From JAMZMI01 sp039970095 (GTDB lineage Bacteria; Bacteroidota; Bacteroidia; Cytophagales; Cyclobacteriaceae), in NCBI GenBank assembly GCA_039970095.1, contig JBDVMP010000026.1, positions 4,298-68,297 on the forward strand: 64,000 bases of DNA, written 5' to 3'. Numbering within the stretch: the stretch's first letter is position 1; each line of letters begins with the position of its first letter. Positions 1 to 8,155 of this stretch are shown in pieces. The notes beneath the pieces are model-generated. The model was not told where the DNA came from and ran no database searches. It saw only the letters and a program-made list of their open reading frames with translations. A program made the position numbers and the translations under genes.

Positions 1-342
1 TTTCAAAAGAATGGAGACGGGTACATGAGCTATAAGCAAGGGCTTGGTATCGGTACATTATTGTCACTGGTGGGTTCTGGTATTAGTAGCTTGTTCACTT
101 TTGCATACGTACAGCTTATCAATCCAGCATTTCTTGATGTTATACGTGAGCAGCAAATTATGGAGTTTGAGAAGCGTGGCATGAGCGATGCGGAAATAGA
201 CCAAGCCATGAAGATAGCTGAAATGTTTTCCGGGCCTACAGCTATGTTGCTATTTGGAATCTTCTTTGGTACGCTTTTCGGTTTTATTTTGGCATTGGTT
301 ATTTCTGCAATCACTAAGAAAAACAACCCTGAATTCAATTAA
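1..342 (+). CDS. DUF4199-like membrane protein, 3' part (5' end outside window)
   Basis: The reading frame is open from base 1, so the ATG at 25 is probably internal and the gene starts upstream of the window. The visible part has two hydrophobic segments (about residues 8-30 and 72-95 counted from that ATG) separated by a charged stretch containing ISDAEIDQ-like residues. This layout fits the small DUF4199 membrane proteins that precede a DPM-type glycosyltransferase in many Bacteroidota. The stop lies four bases before the GTG of the next gene, which suggests cotranscription. The function of the family is unknown. The family call is by resemblance only and is moderately sure. Confidence 0.6.
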   Translation, partial: FQKNGDGYMSYKQGLGIGTLLSLVGSGISSLFTFAYVQLINPAFLDVIREQQIMEFEKRGMSDAEIDQAMKIAEMFSGPTAMLLFGIFFGTLFGFILALVISAITKKNNPEFN

Positions 343-346
343 TTAA

Positions 347-1312
347 GTGACGAAATCCCAATTAGACCTTTCTATTGTCGTACCCGTATTCAACGAAGAA
401 GAATCGCTTCCTGAGTTGTTTGATTGGATTGTGCGCGTGGTTGACGAGCACGGCATCTCAACTGAAGTTTTGTTTATCGATGACGGAAGTACGGATACTT
501 CGTGGGCGGTAATTGAGCAGATGAATGCAAAAGATAAAAGGGCTCATGGGATTAAGTTTAACAGGAACTATGGCAAATCGGCCGCACTGAACGTAGGTTT
601 TGAGCAATGTCAAGGAGAGGTGGTGATGACTATGGATGCGGATCTGCAAGATAGTCCTGACGAGATTCCCGGGCTTGTAGATATGATCCGCAAGGAAGGA
701 TATCATCTTGTGTCGGGGTGGAAGAAAAAGCGCCATGATCCTATCAGCAAGACGCTTCCCTCCAAATTTTTCAACAAAGTTACCAGTATAGTCTCAGGCA
801 TCAAGCTTCATGATTTTAATTGTGGGCTTAAGGCATATCACCACAGTGTGGTGAAGAACATTGAAGTCTATGGGGAGATGCATCGCTACATTCCGATGAT
901 AGCTAAGTGGAATGGATTTAGCAAAATAGGAGAGAAGGTAGTTGAGCATCGCGCTCGTAAGTATGGATATACCAAATTTGGTTTGGAGCGATTTTTAAAT
1001 GGCTTTTTGGATTTGATTTCGGTGAGTTTTGTGACTCGATTCAGGAAAAATCCGATGCACTTTTTTGGCTTATTCGGGACTCTTTCATTTGTATTTGGGA
1101 TTGTAGTGGCGGGGTGGATCATAGGTGCAAAACTCTACAATTTACATTACCACCTGCCCGTGCGTGACGTGGTTGATCAACCGCTTTTCTTCCTTGCACT
1201 TGTTGCGGTCGTTATAGGTACTCAACTTTTTCTGGCTGGCTTTATCGCCGAAATGATCATTCAGGTCAACCCTAAAAAGAACGACTATCTTGTAATTGAG
1301 AGGATAAGTTAA
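347..1312 (+). CDS. family 2 glycosyltransferase, DPM/GtrB-like, with two membrane segments
   Basis: The 321-residue protein has a GT-A fold start (SIVVPVFNEEESLPEL, residues 9-24), the FIDDGSTD nucleotide-binding loop (43-50) and a metal-binding DAD triad (97-99) in MTMDADLQDSPDEI. Two C-terminal transmembrane helices (about 243-263 and 282-302) are as in polyprenyl-phosphate glycosyltransferases such as GtrB and ArnC. Such enzymes load a sugar onto undecaprenyl phosphate at the cytoplasmic face. The start is a GTG at 347, four bases after the previous stop; no in-frame ATG fits better. The stop is directly followed by the ATG of the next glycosyltransferase. Donor sugar is not predictable. 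Confidence 0.87.
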   Translation: MTKSQLDLSIVVPVFNEEESLPELFDWIVRVVDEHGISTEVLFIDDGSTDTSWAVIEQMNAKDKRAHGIKFNRNYGKSAALNVGFEQCQGEVVMTMDADLQDSPDEIPGLVDMIRKEGYHLVSGWKKKRHDPISKTLPSKFFNKVTSIVSGIKLHDFNCGLKAYHHSVVKNIEVYGEMHRYIPMIAKWNGFSKIGEKVVEHRARKYGYTKFGLERFLNGFLDLISVSFVTRFRKNPMHFFGLFGTLSFVFGIVVAGWIIGAKLYNLHYHLPVRDVVDQPLFFLALVAVVIGTQLFLAGFIAEMIIQVNPKKNDYLVIERIS

Positions 1313-2341
1313 ATGCCCGGTTTTTCAGTAATTGTCCCTGTATTTAAGCGCGAAGATGAAGTACTTGAGTTGCTTGATAGTTTGGACAAACAGTCTTACT
1401 CTGACTTTGAGGTTATCATTGTAGATGGCAGCCCTACGGATGACTTAAAGTCCGTAGAAAAGTATGCTTCAGCGCACTACTCTAAACTTAAATTTCAGAG
1501 AATCTATATCAAAGGACTTGGGATAAGTGACTCACGAAACCTGGGAGCCAAGCAAGCCTGCGGCGAGTACCTCATCTTTATGGATTCTGATGTGATAGTG
1601 CCCGAAGGCTATTTTGAGAAGGTTGAGAAATCGATCAAAGAACAGCAGCTAATTGCTTTTGGTGGGCCTGATGCTGCCCATAAATCATTCTCGGATGTGC
1701 AGAAGGCCATTAGCTTTTCTATGACGTCTGTTCTTACAACTGGCGGAATACGTGGAAAGAAAAACCACGTCGGGAAATATAAGCCACGAGGGTTCAATAT
1801 GGGCGTGAAGACGAGTGTATTTCGAGACCTGAGAGGGTTCAATGCTGCTTTGCCTGTGGGCGAAGATATGGATTTGAGTGCGCGAATTATTGCCGCAGGG
1901 CACAAAACCGAATTGATTCCAGAGGCCTTTGTGTATCACAAAAGAAGAGTGTCTATTCTTAAATTTTACAAGCAGGTTTACCGATTCGGAGCGGCCAGAG
2001 TCATGCTTTCACGCCTTCACGAGGACGAATTGAAAATCACTCATTTGTTTCCATTGGCATTCACGCTTTACTTGCTCGGTGGGGTGTTTTCTTTGTTTTT
2101 GCCATTTGAAATTGTACGAGTTTGGCCATTGTCGATACTTGTTTACTGCATTCTTTTGTTTAGGGGAGCGGTTTTGGAGAGTAGGTCTTTTAAGGTGGGG
2201 CTTTTGAGTGTTCCGGTGACTGTCACTCAGTTTTACGCCTATGCCAGAGGGTTCATCGCCAATGGCTATGCCGTTTGGGTTTTGGGTAAACCAAAAGGGA
2301 TTTTCGAAAAGAAGGAAGGAGAGCCGGAGAGTCCGCTTTAG
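1313..2341 (+). CDS. family 2 glycosyltransferase with C-terminal membrane helices
   Basis: The 342-residue GT-A glycosyltransferase starts immediately after the stop of the upstream gene. It shows FSVIVPVFKREDEV at the N-terminus, a DxD-type motif in FMDSDVIVP (about 89-97) and a GEDMDLSARI motif near residue 183, the usual catalytic-base region of GT2 enzymes. Two or three hydrophobic helices follow (about 232-275 and 285-310), so it is probably membrane-attached. It likely adds a sugar to a surface glycan together with its upstream partner. It meets the heptose operon tail to tail with a two-base gap, so the two operons may supply one polysaccharide; that link is inference. Confidence 0.85.
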   Translation: MPGFSVIVPVFKREDEVLELLDSLDKQSYSDFEVIIVDGSPTDDLKSVEKYASAHYSKLKFQRIYIKGLGISDSRNLGAKQACGEYLIFMDSDVIVPEGYFEKVEKSIKEQQLIAFGGPDAAHKSFSDVQKAISFSMTSVLTTGGIRGKKNHVGKYKPRGFNMGVKTSVFRDLRGFNAALPVGEDMDLSARIIAAGHKTELIPEAFVYHKRRVSILKFYKQVYRFGAARVMLSRLHEDELKITHLFPLAFTLYLLGGVFSLFLPFEIVRVWPLSILVYCILLFRGAVLESRSFKVGLLSVPVTVTQFYAYARGFIANGYAVWVLGKPKGIFEKKEGEPESPL

Positions 2342-2343
2342 TA

Positions 2344-2946
2344 TTACTTCATCCTGGCGATATACTTATCGCCCATGTCGTCTAACGAGCCATTTTGTTC
2401 TTTGATGATGGTTTGTTTCATCATGTGAAAAACCATCAAATGCAGGTCTTCAGTGATTTCCATGTCGTTGACAGGAATATGGATTACAAGGTCGGCTATA
2501 TCTTTGATCCGGCCACCAGTATAACCGCAGAGAGCCACGGTTACTGCATTTCTTTTCTTGGCTTCTTCCAGTCCTTTTACCACATTTTCAGAATTTCCGC
2601 TACCGGAAAGCCCAATAACTAAATCTCCTTCTTGTGCGAAATTTTTAAGTTGTTCGCTGAAGATGTGATCGTAAGAAATGTCATTAGAGATGGCTCCAAT
2701 GGCCGAGAAATTGTCATTGAGGCAAGTGAATCTATAGCGATTGGCTTGCTTGTAGCTAGCGCCTTTCACAAAGTCGCCAGCAATATGAGATGCTGTGCCA
2801 CCACTACCACCATTGCCAAATATGTAGATATTTTTGCTTTCGTTCTTAGCTGTGATCAGCGCGTCCTTAACGGCATCAAGCTGGTTGTGATCAATCTTCC
2901 CGAGGGTTTCGATCACCTGATTGGTGTAGGTTTTGTAATGCTGCAT
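2344..2946 (-). CDS. gmhA: D-sedoheptulose-7-phosphate isomerase (SIS domain)
   Basis: GmhA-type enzymes convert sedoheptulose 7-phosphate to D-glycero-D-manno-heptose 7-phosphate, the first step of heptose activation. The 200-residue protein carries the SIS sugar-phosphate loop GNGGSGGTASHIAGDF (44-59), the second loop LSGSGNSENVV (113-123) and an EDLHLMVFH segment (166-174) where the family's catalytic Glu/His lie. The position of the E. coli active-site Glu65 appears to be Asp58. It is the last gene of the - heptose operon; its ATG shares one base with the stop of the kinase gene (TGATG), indicating translational coupling. Confidence 0.88.
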   Translation of the reverse strand: MQHYKTYTNQVIETLGKIDHNQLDAVKDALITAKNESKNIYIFGNGGSGGTASHIAGDFVKGASYKQANRYRFTCLNDNFSAIGAISNDISYDHIFSEQLKNFAQEGDLVIGLSGSGNSENVVKGLEEAKKRNAVTVALCGYTGGRIKDIADLVIHIPVNDMEITEDLHLMVFHMMKQTIIKEQNGSLDDMGDKYIARMK

Positions 2947-3938
2947 CAGTATTCTGTTTCGTCCCCAAAGTAAATAACTTTTGAGCCCTCATGTTCTAAA
3001 TTGAAGGCAATCTTTCTGAGTGGCTTCATTGCCTCAATTAATTGAGGTTGTTTTTCTTTTTCGCAGTAAAATAATAGAAACCCACCGCCACCAGCGCCAA
3101 GTAACTTTCCACCAAGGGCTCCATTTTTCAGCGCCAAATCATAAGCGTCGTTGATTGTTCCGTTGCTTATTTTGGAGGCAAGCTGTTTTTTGAGTAGCCA
3201 GTTGTGGTGTAGGAGTTTGCCAAAATCAGATAAGTTTCCTGAAATCAACGTGCTTTTTAGTTCATCAACCAGTTGTGTCATCTCGATCAACGTGGCTTTT
3301 TTATCAGCCACCTTGGTGTTACTTTTTTGCTCAGTCAGAATTTCATTGGCTTTGCGCTGTGAGCCTGTGTAAAACATGATCAGGTTGTCGTTTAGCGATG
3401 CACTGATCTCATTTTTCATATAGAGTTTTTCTACACCCACAGTTTCGTCTGAGTTGAACCGAAAGATGTTAAGACCACCATAAGCCGCGGCGTATTGATC
3501 TTGTTTGCCAATTGGTTCTTTGAGTCTGCTTATCTCAATGTCACAAGCCTCCTGCGCCAGGGTCTCTTTTGACACGTGCAGACCTTTGATTGCGTAAAGG
3601 TTGTGAAGTAAACCTACCGTGAATGAGGACGAAGAACCCATGCCAGTCCCTGCGGGCACATCGGCTATCGACGAAAGTTCTACTCCTCCCTGGATGTCAA
3701 ATTGTTTTAAGGCCTCCTTAAAGATTGGGTGAGTGATTTCTTCCACATTTCCGACAGTTTCTGTCTTGGAATACTTCATGCGGATCTTGTCGTTTTCGAA
3801 AAACTGATGCGACGAGATGTACATGTATTTATTTATAGTGGTACTCAGCACTGCGCCGGGGTACTCACGATAGAACTCAGGTAAATCTGAGCCTCCGCCA
3901 ACAAAACTTATTCTAAAGGGTGTTTTCGTAATGATCAT
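2946..3938 (-). CDS. hddA: D-glycero-D-manno-heptose 7-phosphate kinase, GHMP family
   Basis: This 330-residue GHMP kinase phosphorylates heptose 7-phosphate at C1 in the GDP-heptose branch. It has the N-terminal TPFRISFVGGGSDLP motif, the ATP loop PAGTGMGSSSSF (95-106), GKQDQYAAAYGG (144-155) and a C-terminal GAGGGGFLLFY motif, all matching HddA-like kinases rather than the HldE ribokinase fold. It sits four bases downstream of the three-domain fusion gene and overlaps gmhA by one base. A GHMP kinase here argues for the alpha-anomer route leading to GDP-D-glycero-D-manno-heptose, used in S-layer or capsule glycans, instead of the ADP-heptose route. Galactokinase or fucokinase activity is an unlikely alternative. 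Confidence 0.85.
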   Translation of the reverse strand: MIITKTPFRISFVGGGSDLPEFYREYPGAVLSTTINKYMYISSHQFFENDKIRMKYSKTETVGNVEEITHPIFKEALKQFDIQGGVELSSIADVPAGTGMGSSSSFTVGLLHNLYAIKGLHVSKETLAQEACDIEISRLKEPIGKQDQYAAAYGGLNIFRFNSDETVGVEKLYMKNEISASLNDNLIMFYTGSQRKANEILTEQKSNTKVADKKATLIEMTQLVDELKSTLISGNLSDFGKLLHHNWLLKKQLASKISNGTINDAYDLALKNGALGGKLLGAGGGGFLLFYCEKEKQPQLIEAMKPLRKIAFNLEHEGSKVIYFGDETEY

Positions 3939-3942
3939 GGGA

Positions 3943-5820
3943 TCATGGAGTATTTATGATCAGGTCTGCAAAATCCCGGGTTTCCTTGATTGGGCGAAAC
4001 TCGTCAACGACGCGATTTGCAAATAAACTGTCTGTTTCTTCTTTGGTAAATCCTTTCCAGTCGTAAAGATGATAAAATCTTTCTTTGTAGCCGTCAAATG
4101 TTTGATCTACAAACACCTTCACAGTGGCCATTTTTCTGAGATCCTCACTGGCCAGCCCGACAATCCCGTCAATGATCAGGATCTTTTCGTTGGAGAGCTT
4201 AAAGCTGAATTTGTTTTGTTCTGTGTTTGGATCTTTGGAGTATCCGTCGAGAGAAATTTCCTTACCACTTACCAAATTCGTAATGGCTGCAGCGATTTTG
4301 GATATCTGAAATCTTTCTAATACGCCACTGGCGGCTTTTCGTCGATCTTTTGGTAATAGAAAATGATCTAGAGACAAGATGTTGTTATCAATTCCTTTTT
4401 CGGTCAGGCCAAAAGAGAGTCTTTTCGCGAGCGTGGATTTTCCTGATTGTGAGTTGCCAGCGATAATGACGATCTGCAGAGATGCAGACTGCTCATTTAT
4501 CAGACTCACAATTTTGTCGAATGACTCTTGTAGCGGATCATCCACAATAAAATTTACGGCGCTTATGAGGTCTCTGAAGATGTAATCTGGCTCTACTGTT
4601 GCTTTCTTGTAACCATGCCCTGTTCGTACGGCTATCGTTTTGCATCCCGCATTTTTCCCAGCCAATATATCCGATTCCCTATCGCCAATCATATATGATT
4701 GGCTCAGGTCAATGTTAAAGTCTTCTGCTCCCTGCAAGATCATACCCGGAGCAGGTTTGCGCCAGGGGTGTTCTTTTTTGTAGAGCGGGTTTTCCTCAGG
4801 GTAGCCCTTATCAGGGTGATAGGGGCAGTAGTACAGTTGGTCGAGTTTGGCTCCATCAGCTCCCAAATCGCTATCAAGCTTTTTGTGGATGTACTCCAAC
4901 TCTTCTATGGTGCATAGGCTTCTGGCTACTACAGACTGGTTTGTTGCTACTACGCTCAGGTAGTCTGAGCTGTTTATTTTTTTGATGGCTTCAGCTGCAA
5001 AAGGGTAAAGAACCAGATCTTCAGGCTTGTGGATCAAATGCCGGTCTTCATTGATCACGCCATCACGATCCAGGAAAATAGCCATTTGTTTGTGCTTGAG
5101 GTTTCTTCGCGCAATTTTCCCAGACGTCAAATCATTTGTTACCATGGCTAAGCGATCCAAAGTGCCCATGTCTTTGAGGTATTCGGGTGTATTGTACCCA
5201 AATACTTTCAGTGAATGAATCCATTTTGGAAATATGTCTTTTCCGAAATCACCTTTGACCGCTCCTGGCAGGTGATCAATGACAGACTTATTGAATATAT
5301 AAACCCCAGCATTGACAAGGTTTTTTTTATAGGAGTCTGACTTGTGCGGCTTAGAGTGAAAGGCAGTAATACGATTCATTGGATCGGTTTCCACAAGATC
5401 ACTGTCATACGGGTGGTCATTGGGGTGAACCACCAGAGTCGCATCCGCTTTATTTTTGGTGTGAAAGTCGGACAACCGTTTGATGTCCATGTCAAACATC
5501 ACATCTCCATAAACCACCAGAAAAGTGTCTTCAAGTTTGTCGGTGAAAAGAGGAAAAGCTCCGGAAGTCCCCAAGGGTTTTTCTTCTTCGAAGTAGGAAA
5601 TGTTTACTCCAAATTTTTCACCATTGCCCAGGTGGTCAATCAGAGGCATCTTGAGATGATTGACGATGATCAGGATGTTTTTGACTTTGTAAGACTTAAG
5701 CAACAAAACCTGATGTTCGATGATTGGCTTATCACCAACCTTTACCATTGGCTTGGGTATTTCGGCAGTCAGTTCTTTTAGTCGGGTGCCTTTTCCTCCT
5801 GCTAATATTACCGCCTGCAT
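3943..5820 (-). CDS. three-domain fusion: heptose-1-P nucleotidyltransferase, heptose bisphosphatase, uridine-kinase-like P-loop domain
   Basis: The 625-residue protein joins three enzymes. Residues 1-235 are an HddC-like nucleotidyltransferase (LAGGKGTRL at 6-14, metal Asp106 in VYGDVMFD). Residues 246-425 are a GmhB-like HAD phosphatase (DRDGVIN from Asp251, TNQS from 293, K355, GDRESD from 379). Residues 449-625 are a uridine kinase/phosphoribulokinase-type P-loop domain (GNSQSGKST at 455-463, SLDHFLLP from 483, IIDGIVG near 550). With HddA and GmhA this operon encodes all four steps to an NDP-heptose. The role of the P-loop domain is unknown. The GmhB zinc site is altered: CPYH (332-335) is present, but the usual second Cys pair reads EHPWRKP. 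The start is an ATG two bases after the upstream stop. Confidence 0.83.
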   Translation of the reverse strand: MQAVILAGGKGTRLKELTAEIPKPMVKVGDKPIIEHQVLLLKSYKVKNILIIVNHLKMPLIDHLGNGEKFGVNISYFEEEKPLGTSGAFPLFTDKLEDTFLVVYGDVMFDMDIKRLSDFHTKNKADATLVVHPNDHPYDSDLVETDPMNRITAFHSKPHKSDSYKKNLVNAGVYIFNKSVIDHLPGAVKGDFGKDIFPKWIHSLKVFGYNTPEYLKDMGTLDRLAMVTNDLTSGKIARRNLKHKQMAIFLDRDGVINEDRHLIHKPEDLVLYPFAAEAIKKINSSDYLSVVATNQSVVARSLCTIEELEYIHKKLDSDLGADGAKLDQLYYCPYHPDKGYPEENPLYKKEHPWRKPAPGMILQGAEDFNIDLSQSYMIGDRESDILAGKNAGCKTIAVRTGHGYKKATVEPDYIFRDLISAVNFIVDDPLQESFDKIVSLINEQSASLQIVIIAGNSQSGKSTLAKRLSFGLTEKGIDNNILSLDHFLLPKDRRKAASGVLERFQISKIAAAITNLVSGKEISLDGYSKDPNTEQNKFSFKLSNEKILIIDGIVGLASEDLRKMATVKVFVDQTFDGYKERFYHLYDWKGFTKEETDSLFANRVVDEFRPIKETRDFADLIINTP

Positions 5821-5822
5821 GA

Positions 5823-6584
5823 TTATTTTCTTACGGTATAAAGTATCTCCGACTCCATGATGCCATACCTGTGCAGTTCTTCCCGCGACAAGGTGCTGGT
5901 GTAGTCATCTCTTACAGTGAACCCAGCTTCTTCCAGTCTTTGCTTGTAATCCCACCCGTATTTTCTCACATGATCATCCTGACCAAAAAGCTCTTCACGC
6001 TTTTTGGGGTCGGTGATAGTGGGGTCTTCAATGGTATGCTTGGCCAGAGGGAAAAACAGCGGGATTTGCAATATGCCCCATCCGCCAGGCTTCATGACAC
6101 GATAGATTTCACTCATCACTTTCCGATCGTCAGTGACATGTTCCAACACGTGATTGCAAAAAACCATGTCAAATTCAGCTTCTCCGAAAGGGATGTCGTG
6201 GGCGTCCATTTTCACCTTGGCCAGTGGGGATTCAATGTCCGCTGTGACGTATTCCAGGTTTTCAATTTTCTCGAACCTGTCTATAAAGCAATGCTCTGGA
6301 GCAATGTGAAGCAGTTTTCCTTCGTCTTTGAAAAAGCCCGTTTCTCGTTCCAAATAAAGCCACATCAATCTGTGTCTTTCCAGGGACAGGCAGCTCGGGC
6401 ACAGGGCGTTTGATCTGGACTCACGACCATAGGGCATGAATATCCTGAATTTGGAGCTGCACACCGGGCACTGTACCTTGTTGCCTTTGTAAAACAGGGC
6501 AGCCACAGCCAAGCCGTAGTGGCTTACCAGTTGGAGGTATTTGCGTGGTACATTTCTAAGAAGGAAACTGATGATGTTTTTCAA
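5823..6584 (-). CDS. class I SAM-dependent methyltransferase with N-terminal zinc ribbon
   Basis: The 253-residue protein has four cysteines arranged as a zinc ribbon (C39, C42, C62, C65) before a Methyltransf_11-type domain. The SAM-domain hallmarks are LLHIAPEH (about 90), a DAHDIPF loop, and FCNHVLEHVTDDRKVMSEIYRVMKPGG in the 140-170 region. It is the first gene of the - heptose operon with a two-base gap to the fusion gene, so the likely substrate is a sugar nucleotide, glycan chain end or glycolipid. No specific substrate can be assigned. An upstream 160-base region shared with the divergent lipoprotein gene should hold the operon promoter. Confidence 0.78.
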   Translation of the reverse strand: MKNIISFLLRNVPRKYLQLVSHYGLAVAALFYKGNKVQCPVCSSKFRIFMPYGRESRSNALCPSCLSLERHRLMWLYLERETGFFKDEGKLLHIAPEHCFIDRFEKIENLEYVTADIESPLAKVKMDAHDIPFGEAEFDMVFCNHVLEHVTDDRKVMSEIYRVMKPGGWGILQIPLFFPLAKHTIEDPTITDPKKREELFGQDDHVRKYGWDYKQRLEEAGFTVRDDYTSTLSREELHRYGIMESEILYTVRK

Positions 6585-6746
6585 GGCTTGCTAAAGGCTA
6601 TTTTTGGCTCGCAAAGGTATTTATACAATATCTAATTTGGAACTCCCTTTTGAATCTGTCTTTGAATGACCTCAGGGCATAAATTTGTATCCATGTATCA
6701 TGGACATCTTGTAAGATAAGTTATCTTAGGCGAAGAATTGCCATCT

Positions 6747-7175
6747 ATGTGTTTTCGGGTTTTGTATGTTTTATTTGGTTTTTTTCTCCTCTTCGGATGC
6801 ACCAAAGTGCAGGCGCAGTTGAAGAAAGAGAAAGATATTAGGGATTATATCCCAACGGAAAATCTGGATCCGCGCAAAGAAGCCAATAGGCTCAGAAACA
6901 AGCCGGATCGTAAGAATATTGATTACATTATCAAAAGTGATTTGGATGGTATTTTGTATGGAAATCCCTGCGCTTTAGAAGAGACTAGAAAAATGGGTTT
7001 TGAATACGTGTTTATGCCTGAGGGTTTGCCTGGAGCTATGAACCCCGACGAACGATTTGAAAACAACTTTTTGGTCAATTTAAAATTGATTTTTACACGG
7101 TCTCCTTTTTGGAAGCTTATTCTGAATCGGAGAATAAAGAAGTGCCGCACCAAGAGTGGGGATTTTGTAGGCTAA
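6747..7175 (+). CDS. small predicted lipoprotein of unknown function
   Basis: From the ATG at 6747 the product is 142 residues with a signal peptide ending in a lipobox (FFLLFGC, Cys near residue 18), followed by a charged, Arg/Lys-rich region and a short C-terminal Cys. A TTG at 6738 would add three residues and is less likely. Sequence features such as DYIIKSDLDGILYGNPCALEE are not a family I recognise. It could be an outer-membrane lipoprotein; the hydrophobic start could alternatively be a plain signal peptide cut after VQA. Ten bases separate it from the thioesterase gene, so the two may be cotranscribed. Confidence 0.6.
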   Translation: MCFRVLYVLFGFFLLFGCTKVQAQLKKEKDIRDYIPTENLDPRKEANRLRNKPDRKNIDYIIKSDLDGILYGNPCALEETRKMGFEYVFMPEGLPGAMNPDERFENNFLVNLKLIFTRSPFWKLILNRRIKKCRTKSGDFVG

Positions 7176-7185
7176 ATAAACTACC

Positions 7186-7770
7186 ATGGAACCTTTATCA
7201 GTAGAATTTTCGAAAACCATCCTTACCGAGTTGATGATCCCATCTTATGCCAATTTTGGAGGAAAAATCCACGGAGGAATTCTGTTGTCGCTTATGGACA
7301 AGGCTGCCTATGCCTGTGCAAGCAAACATGCAGGAACCTATTGTGTGACTGTGTCCGTAGATCAGGTGGAGTTTTTGCAACCTGTGGAAGTAGGTGAGTT
7401 GGTGTCTTTGACTGCCTCGGTCAATCATGTGGGGAATTCGTCGCTGGTTGTGGGGATTCGAGTAGTGTCTGAAAATGTGAAAACCCATACTGTAAAGCAT
7501 ACAAACACTTGCTACTTCACCATGGTAGCCAAAGACGATGACGACAAGCCTATGATGGTACCACCCCTTAAGTTGAAGAATATTGGAGAGGTCAAAAAGT
7601 TTGCTGAGATCATCAAACGCAAGCAAGTGAAATCTGAGGCTAATCGTGCCATTGACAAAGCCAAAACGGAATTTATCATGGATGAAGACTACCACTTGCT
7701 AAAGGGGCAGAGATGCTCGATCAGAATGCCAGATAGTGATGAGTTTAACGATCTGTTTTCCGAAACATAA
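7186..7770 (+). CDS. acyl-CoA thioesterase, hotdog fold (YciA/BACH-like)
   Basis: Acyl-CoA thioesterases of this family hydrolyse acyl-CoA to free acid and CoA in the cytoplasm. The N-terminal 125 residues contain the hotdog signature NFGGKIHGGILLSLMDKAA, with the catalytic Asp in LMDK, and VDQVEFLQPVEVGELV. A charged C-terminal extension of about 70 residues lacks a recognisable domain. The gene converges with the DUF3052 gene, and the two coding ends overlap by 26 bases, which makes a shared terminator outside coding sequence impossible. Confidence 0.83.
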   Translation: MEPLSVEFSKTILTELMIPSYANFGGKIHGGILLSLMDKAAYACASKHAGTYCVTVSVDQVEFLQPVEVGELVSLTASVNHVGNSSLVVGIRVVSENVKTHTVKHTNTCYFTMVAKDDDDKPMMVPPLKLKNIGEVKKFAEIIKRKQVKSEANRAIDKAKTEFIMDEDYHLLKGQRCSIRMPDSDEFNDLFSET

Positions 7771-8155
7771 ATTTCAGGCCGGACCAGTCACTGTCAACCG
7801 CGCACACTTTCACATCAACCAGCCCTCCTTTTAGCCCAATTCTACGGACATCATTGGCATTCATGTCTGTTTCAATTTTTGAGCTCCCTTTGGGCCAGCT
7901 GATCCAAAGCCCTCCGTCTTTTTTCAAGCATCCTTTTAGCTGTGGCCATTCTCTTTCCAGATTATCAACCTTCAAATAGAAAGCGTGAATGAAATCAAAT
8001 GTCCCAGTGGCCTCATCGGTGAATTCAGTGTTTTCTGGTAGCTCGAAAAGTAAGTCTATGTAGTGCTGCGGCTCATGAAGAATGAGACACTTGAAGTTTG
8101 GTTTGATACCCAACTTTTTCACGAGGGGCGTTCCTGAATATCCTGCTGTACTCAT
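7745..8155 (-). CDS. DUF3052 family protein
   Basis: The product begins MSTAGYSGTPLVKKLGIKP, the typical start of DUF3052 proteins, so I place the start at 8155 rather than at the ATG nine bases upstream. That ATG shares a base with the stop of the upstream J-domain gene (TGATG), which points to translational coupling. The 136-residue sequence has the family's G-x-W-x-S-W-P-K segment (GGLWISWPKGSSK) and a DxDWSGLKFMFR end. The family's function is unknown. The 3' end overlaps the thioesterase gene tail to tail. Confidence 0.8.
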   Translation of the reverse strand: MSTAGYSGTPLVKKLGIKPNFKCLILHEPQHYIDLLFELPENTEFTDEATGTFDFIHAFYLKVDNLEREWPQLKGCLKKDGGLWISWPKGSSKIETDMNANDVRRIGLKGGLVDVKVCAVDSDWSGLKFMFRKTDR

